From positions 182,828,071 through 182,892,070 of the forward strand of contig NC_084462.1 in the NCBI RefSeq assembly GCF_027409185.1: 64,000 nucleotides of DNA, read 5' to 3'. Positions 57,471-64,000 of this stretch are shown piece after piece. Origin of the DNA: Cynocephalus volans (lineage: Eukaryota > Chordata > Mammalia > Dermoptera > Cynocephalidae). Every line of letters begins with the position of its first letter. Within the stretch, counting starts at the first letter, position 1. The notes beneath the pieces are model-generated. The model ran no database searches. It saw only the letters and a program-made list of their open reading frames with translations, and was not told the origin of the DNA. Both the position numbers and the translations under genes were made by a program.

Positions 57471-58824
57471 GAAAACTGCCTCTTAGAGAGGCCCTTTTTT
57501 CTTTTTTTCCCCCCATATCTAGAGAGCGCTTGTCTTCGTAATTCTTATCTGTTGTTACAGCCTTTACAGGAGTGTCTGAGCTAGTAAGGGGCTGTCACCC
57601 GGTTTGTTATATACGCCTTAATGAGTTAAAGTCGGATTTCTTTAAATGTATTTACTTATTCAGACTTTTAAATTCAGGCATCTCTTCAATTAGTGATTAA
57701 ATAATTAAGTTTTTCTCTCTCTCTTTTTTTCTTCTGTACACAAGTCCTACCTTTTCCGGTTTTCCTTCTCCTATTTAAGCCTTGTCCCTGTCTTTTTTCT
57801 TTTTTAGACACACACAACTGCCTTGCTTTCCCCTTCGTTTCAGCCACTATTATAATCTGTGGAGCATCTTTATAATTGGACAGGATTTAATCTTGTGTAA
57901 ATATAACTCATTGCCCAAACACGCCCAGGAGCTTTTATTTTTCATAGGTGGTTTGATTAATGAAGTTGCTGTCATTTTTTATTAGGTCTAGACACTCTCC
58001 ATTGCTTCCCCTGGGGTTTTATATTGTTGGAAAAGACTAAGAAGTTGCTGACTAGGTTTTTTGAGGAGGGAATGAATGTATCTTTGGTGGATTCTTCCTA
58101 CGGCATTGTCACCCGGTGCCCTCTTCCCTTCCTGACCACTGCCCCGGCCTGCAACTCTTCATCCCCCAGGCTGTCGCCTTCAGAATGCAGACTAAGCCGC
58201 TGGCCGCAGGGCAAGTGGCCTGTGCTCGCGCCTGCCTCTGCTCCTCTCGCTTTGTGGCTCACCAGCAGTGGGCGCTGTCACACCTCTGCCTTGCCCGTTG
58301 CTCCCTCAGCTGGCAGTGCCTTCAGCACTCGCCTTGAGACATGCTGTTGGATGAGACCAGCTCGCCTCAGGAGTCATTTCTTCTGCAGGGCTGCCCAATG
58401 TCTAGTGGGATTGACTGCTGTCCTCTATCCTCACTGTGCTGCCACCGTGAAACCACCGTTCAGCCATTGTGTAGTCGCTGCTGCAGGGCCTTTAGCTCCT
58501 GGTGCCCCTGCTTGTGTAGCTTGTCTTCTGCTAGCCTGCATGTCCCCAACAGTGAGGCCCTTATCAATTTGTGTATCACAGGGCCTGGCATCAATGCTTG
58601 AGTAGTCTAGTTTGGGAAAGATAGAAGAATACATTTGGAAGTAATACATGAATACTTCGTTGCCAGCGGTGGAGAGGGAGGCCTTAATTTTTATTTTCCT
58701 CCTTCTCTGGGGACACCATTCCTGGAGACCCTCCCCTTTACTCATAGGAGCTCTGAGATATTCAGATCAGTACTTTGATCTAGTGCAGTTTGATCCTGTT
58801 TATTGAAAGCTGGTCCTAAAATTT

Positions 58825-58960
58825 TTCATTCAGTCGTTTAGCGAATGCATGCTGTGTGCCAGGCTGGGAGTTCATTGCTGAGCAGTATGGATGAGGTCAC
58901 TGCTCTCATGGAGCAGGAGTGTGTTCCCAGCCTGGCACACAGCACATATTGCTACAGTGG
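58825..58960 (+). repeat. L2-derived block containing a perfect 20-bp inverted repeat
   Basis: The sequence 'cattcagtcgtttagcgaat' and 'ggatgaggtcactgctctca' is L2-like. Arms 58850-58869 and 58925-58944 are exact reverse complements separated by 55 bases, so the transcript could fold into a hairpin. It lies in KLC1 intron 1, sense to the gene. Confidence 0.8.
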
Positions 58961-59884
58961 AGTTGGAGAACCTTATGCTAAACAACCACATAATAAATAT
59001 AATATTAAATAACGTACTGTCAGGTAGAGGAACTGCCTTCATTCTTTTGTTGTTCTCTGGGCTCTGTTAGTGTTATGGAGGTGGGTTTCTAAATAGTTCT
59101 ACAGATAAATTCTTAATTTCAAAAAGAATTCAGCCTTCATATTTGTGCAAAAAAATCATTTTTCTAGTGTGAAGTTGGTGATACAAAGACTAATATGTCA
59201 TCAAATATTCATACTTTCCCAAATCCTGGTCAGTGTACTCTGTAATCCACTGTTTTTGGCCTTCTTCCCTTTGTCTAGCATCTGTCAGTCTGTACATTCA
59301 CCAGATGTCTGTCAGGGCTAGGAGTGTCCTAAGTACTGTGGATTCACTGTTGTACAAGATAAAGTCCCTACCTTTTTTTATAGAGCTTATATTCAAGGGG
59401 ATAAAGGACAATTCATGAAAACACATAAGATTTCAGATAGTGGCAAGTGCTATGAAGGAAATAACTCAGACATATAATCTGACCTCCACCCCTGTCACTC
59501 TACTGAACAGACTTTTTAGTGATCATCGTTCATGACTTTTTTGTTTTTTGAATGTAATTATGGGATTTTAAGACACACACAGAACTGGAGAGGGTAATAC
59601 AAGGAACTGTTGATCAGTGTCATCAGTTAGCAACATTTTGCTGATACTGTTTTATATGTCCCTTTCCCTTCCACTTTTTCTTTCTCATTGTGGTGTTTCA
59701 AAGCCAGTCCCAGATGATATATTATTTCATCTTGGTGGCCTTTGGGCTGGCCCAGCCCATCAGCGCTCCTCAGCGTCCTCCTTAAGTCTGCCACATTGAC
59801 CATCCTGCTCCTGTCAGTCTCGCCCTGTGTCTTCTAACTCTGGCCCTTCTCCTGCTGCTCTTACTGTTCCATGTTCTTTTGCTG

Positions 59885-60075
59885 TTTTTTTTTTTTTTTT
59901 TTTTTACTTTTTTTATTTTTAAAGATGACCAGTAAGGGGATCTTAACCCTTGACTTGGTGTTGTTCAGCACCACGCTCAGCCAGTGAGCTAACCAGCCAT
60001 CCCTATATGGGATCTGAACCCGTGGCCTTGGTGTTATCAGCTCCACACTCTCCCAAGTGAGCCACGGGCCGGCCC
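59885..60075 (-). mobile_element. CYN-like SINE dimer, antisense
   Basis: T20 tail, 'gatgaccagtaaggggatc', 'ttgacttggtgttgttcag', mid-junction 'ccatccctatatgggat' and head complement 'gtgagccacgggccggccc'. Both units are recognisable. It sits 450 bp before the KLC1 exon 2 acceptor. Confidence 0.93.
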
Positions 60076-60529
60076 TGGTTTTTCTTTCTTCTTCCAAACT
60101 GTGTGACCACTTCTCAAGGCTTGACTGGTTGAATATATTACCAAGAATTTACTGTCCTCTAGACATTTCATTAAGAGAGAAAGAGCTTGCAGACATTGAG
60201 AGAAAGTTTTGTTCACTGAGGCTGTGTGTTTTGGAAATGCCATTTGGATGTTTTGCTGCTTTTAATCTTTGGCATTAATTTCAGTTGCTGTCATTTTATC
60301 TATAAAAAAGAATTCAGACATAAACCAGAAAAGTAATTAAGTGGATCTACAAAGAAAAAACAGAAATGGTACAGAATATGTTACTTCAAGATTATAAATT
60401 ACAAATACACATATTTATTATTTACCCGTAAAGTGCCAGTTTAAACGTTTTAAAAAATATTTAGTTTTGTTAAAGATGTAACAAATGAAACAGGTACTGA
60501 GATGTCTAATTTTTTTTTTCCTTTCTAGA

Positions 60530-60790
60530 ATGTATGACAACATGACCACAATGGTGTATATAAAGGAAGACAAGTTGGAGAAGCTTACGCAGGATGAAAT
60601 TATTTCTAAGACAAAGCAAGTAATTCAGGGGCTGGAAGCTCTGAAGAATGAGCACAATTCCATTTTACAGAGTTTGCTGGAGACGCTGAAGTGTTTGAAG
60701 AAAGATGATGAAAGTAACCTGGTGGAGGAGAAATCAAACATGATCCGGAAGTCACTGGAGATGCTGGAGCTTGGCCTGAGTGAGGCACAG
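60530..60790 (+). CDS. KLC1: KLC1 exon 2, first coding exon (residues 1-87)
   Basis: Kinesin light chain 1 links kinesin-1 heavy chains to cargo and regulates motor activation in the cytosol, notably in axonal transport. The exon starts at 60529, one base before the ATG, after a strong pyrimidine tract and TAG acceptor. It ends at CAG 60790 with donor GTACGA, in phase 0. It encodes 87 residues, beginning MYDNMTTMVYIKEDKLEKLT and ending LEMLELGLSEAQ, nearly identical to vertebrate KLC1 as I know it. This is the acidic/Lys-rich leader and the start of the heptad-repeat region. Met occurs at 1, 5 and 8 in frame. Met1 is chosen because it is the annotated family start, although its context is weak. 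The open frame runs past the donor into intron 2, but that extension is not coding. Confidence 0.97.
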
Positions 60791-63134
<2,344 letters not shown>

Positions 63135-63475
63135 TAGTCAGTAGGGTATCACAGTGGAGCTCCCCTCTAGTGACTGCATTCAGCAGGACCAAGTCTTGTG
63201 GGTCTGGAAATGGCATCCCTGGGCAAGTCATAGAAGTTCTCTTTGCTGTATTCTTTTCATATCTGTTTTTTAGAATATGGTCAGAAAATTTAAAAATGCT
63301 TTTTAAATATAAGGCACGATGCAGAGTTGCAGTATTACCTTGGACAAGGTCTGCCCAGCTTGGGAGCTCCTGAGCTTCCCTGCCTCTCAGCAGTCTGGCT
63401 TCCTCACCTGTCAGCTGCGGAGTCTGCAAGCCATCTGTAGTCCTGCCTCTACGTTCTGCAGTGCAAGGGGCTGGG

Positions 63476-63566
63476 TTTTTTGGCAGCTGGCCAGTGTGGG
63501 GATCTGAACCCTGGACCTTGGTGTTACAACACCGTGCTCTAACCAACTGAGCTAACTGGCCAGGCC
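63476..63566 (-). mobile_element. CYN-like SINE monomer, antisense
   Basis: 'ttggcagctggccagtgtgg', 'gatctgaaccctggacc', 'gctctaaccaactgagctaa' and 'ctggccaggcc'. It has only a short T tract and no obvious flanking duplication. Confidence 0.88.
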
Positions 63567-63816
63567 ACATGTGTTCTTGATCAGGCCTTTCTCTTTGAAA
63601 CCCTCCCTTCCCTTGCTGCTCAAGACACCACCTGGTTCTCCTGCCCCCTGTCTTGTTCTTCCTTCTTGGCCTCCCTTGCCAACTTATCTTTCTGTTTCTG
63701 GAATGTTAGCATTCCCCGAGGATCTTGGATTTTTTATATTCTTCTATTGGCTCTCTATGGATGTTCATCCTAGTGTCAGTTATTTTCATCCATCATTTAT
63801 TTCAGATTCAGTTAAC

Positions 63817-63984
63817 CTTTTTTTTAAAAAAAAATGACCAGTAAGGGGACCTTAACCCTTGACTTGGTGTTGTCAGCACCCTGCTCTCCCAAGTGAGCTA
63901 ACCAGCCATCCCTAGATAGGATCTGAACCTGTGGCCTTGGTGTTGTCAGCACCACACTCTCCCGAGTGAGCCACGGGCTGGCCC
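63817..63984 (-). mobile_element. CYN-like SINE dimer, antisense, with TSD
   Basis: 'atgaccagtaaggggacc', junction 'agccatccctagataggat' and head complement 'gtgagccacgggctggccc'. TCAGTTAAC at 63808-63816 and 63985-63993 is the duplication. It ends just before the window edge and is complete. Confidence 0.93.
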
Positions 63985-64000
63985 TCAGTTAACTTTTTTA

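Larger units (their letters stand above)
44079..60528 (+). other. KLC1: KLC1 intron 1
   Basis: A 16.45-kb intron, from GTGAGT to a long T/C tract and TAG acceptor at 60526-60528. It starts in CpG island, passes through a modular minisatellite, and becomes A/T-rich after 44.8 kb. Stretches without named repeats are 44800-46040, 49751-51570, 52100-53280, 56700-57400 and 57475-58820, where I see no gene (a diverged MIR is possible near 57180-57290). No alternative coding exon of KLC1 is recognised here. Confidence 0.9.

Overview
The window is nuclear DNA of a placental mammal. It carries split genes with GT/AG introns, a CpG-island promoter, and a dense layer of old L1, L2, MIR, MaLR-LTR and hAT remnants. 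Two same-strand genes are recognisable from conserved protein sequence: the last two coding exons of COA8 (cytochrome c oxidase assembly factor 8, formerly APOPT1) on the left, and the promoter, non-coding first exon and first two coding exons of KLC1 (kinesin light chain 1) on the right. This is the mammalian COA8-KLC1 neighbourhood (human 14q32.33).

The young SINEs are not Alu, B1/B2 or carnivore tRNA-Lys types. They are tRNA-Ile-like elements, present as monomers and as head-to-tail dimers with A-rich tails. This fits the CYN family described from colugos (Dermoptera). A horseshoe-bat-type lineage (Rhin-1 SINEs) is the main alternative, and I cannot separate the two from memory. Below, 'CYN-like' is a descriptive label.

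Layout. 1-7152: COA8 intron, mostly old repeats, including an antisense L1M split by an LTR. 7153-7243: penultimate COA8 exon. 7244-10251: last COA8 intron. 10252-10357: last COA8 coding segment, then a 3' UTR ending near 10700. 10.7-43.1 kb: intergenic DNA with no supportable gene, made of unique GC-rich sequence, L1M/L2/MLT1/hAT fragments, a young 5'-truncated L1 nested in an old L1, and many CYN-like SINEs. 43.14-44.8 kb: KLC1 CpG island with a perfect CRE, exon 1 (donor at 44079), and a 12-base-modular GC minisatellite just inside intron 1. 44079-60528: KLC1 intron 1 (16.45 kb). 60529-60790: exon 2, with the start codon one base after the splice acceptor. 60791-62858: intron 2. 62859-63089: exon 3. 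63090-64000: start of intron 3.

The two genes have unrelated jobs. COA8 is a mitochondrial factor for complex IV assembly. KLC1 is the cargo-binding and regulatory subunit of kinesin-1, and the part encoded here (residues 1-164) is its N-terminal leader and heavy-chain-binding coiled coil. I found no new gene system. The most interesting points are the KLC1 translational-start architecture (an upstream ORF in strong context, then three in-frame AUGs whose context improves), the intron-1 minisatellite, a perfect 20-bp inverted repeat in intron 1, nested transpositions with clear target-site duplications, a retroposed RNA that used an LTR poly(A) signal, and possible recombinant CYN-like monomers.
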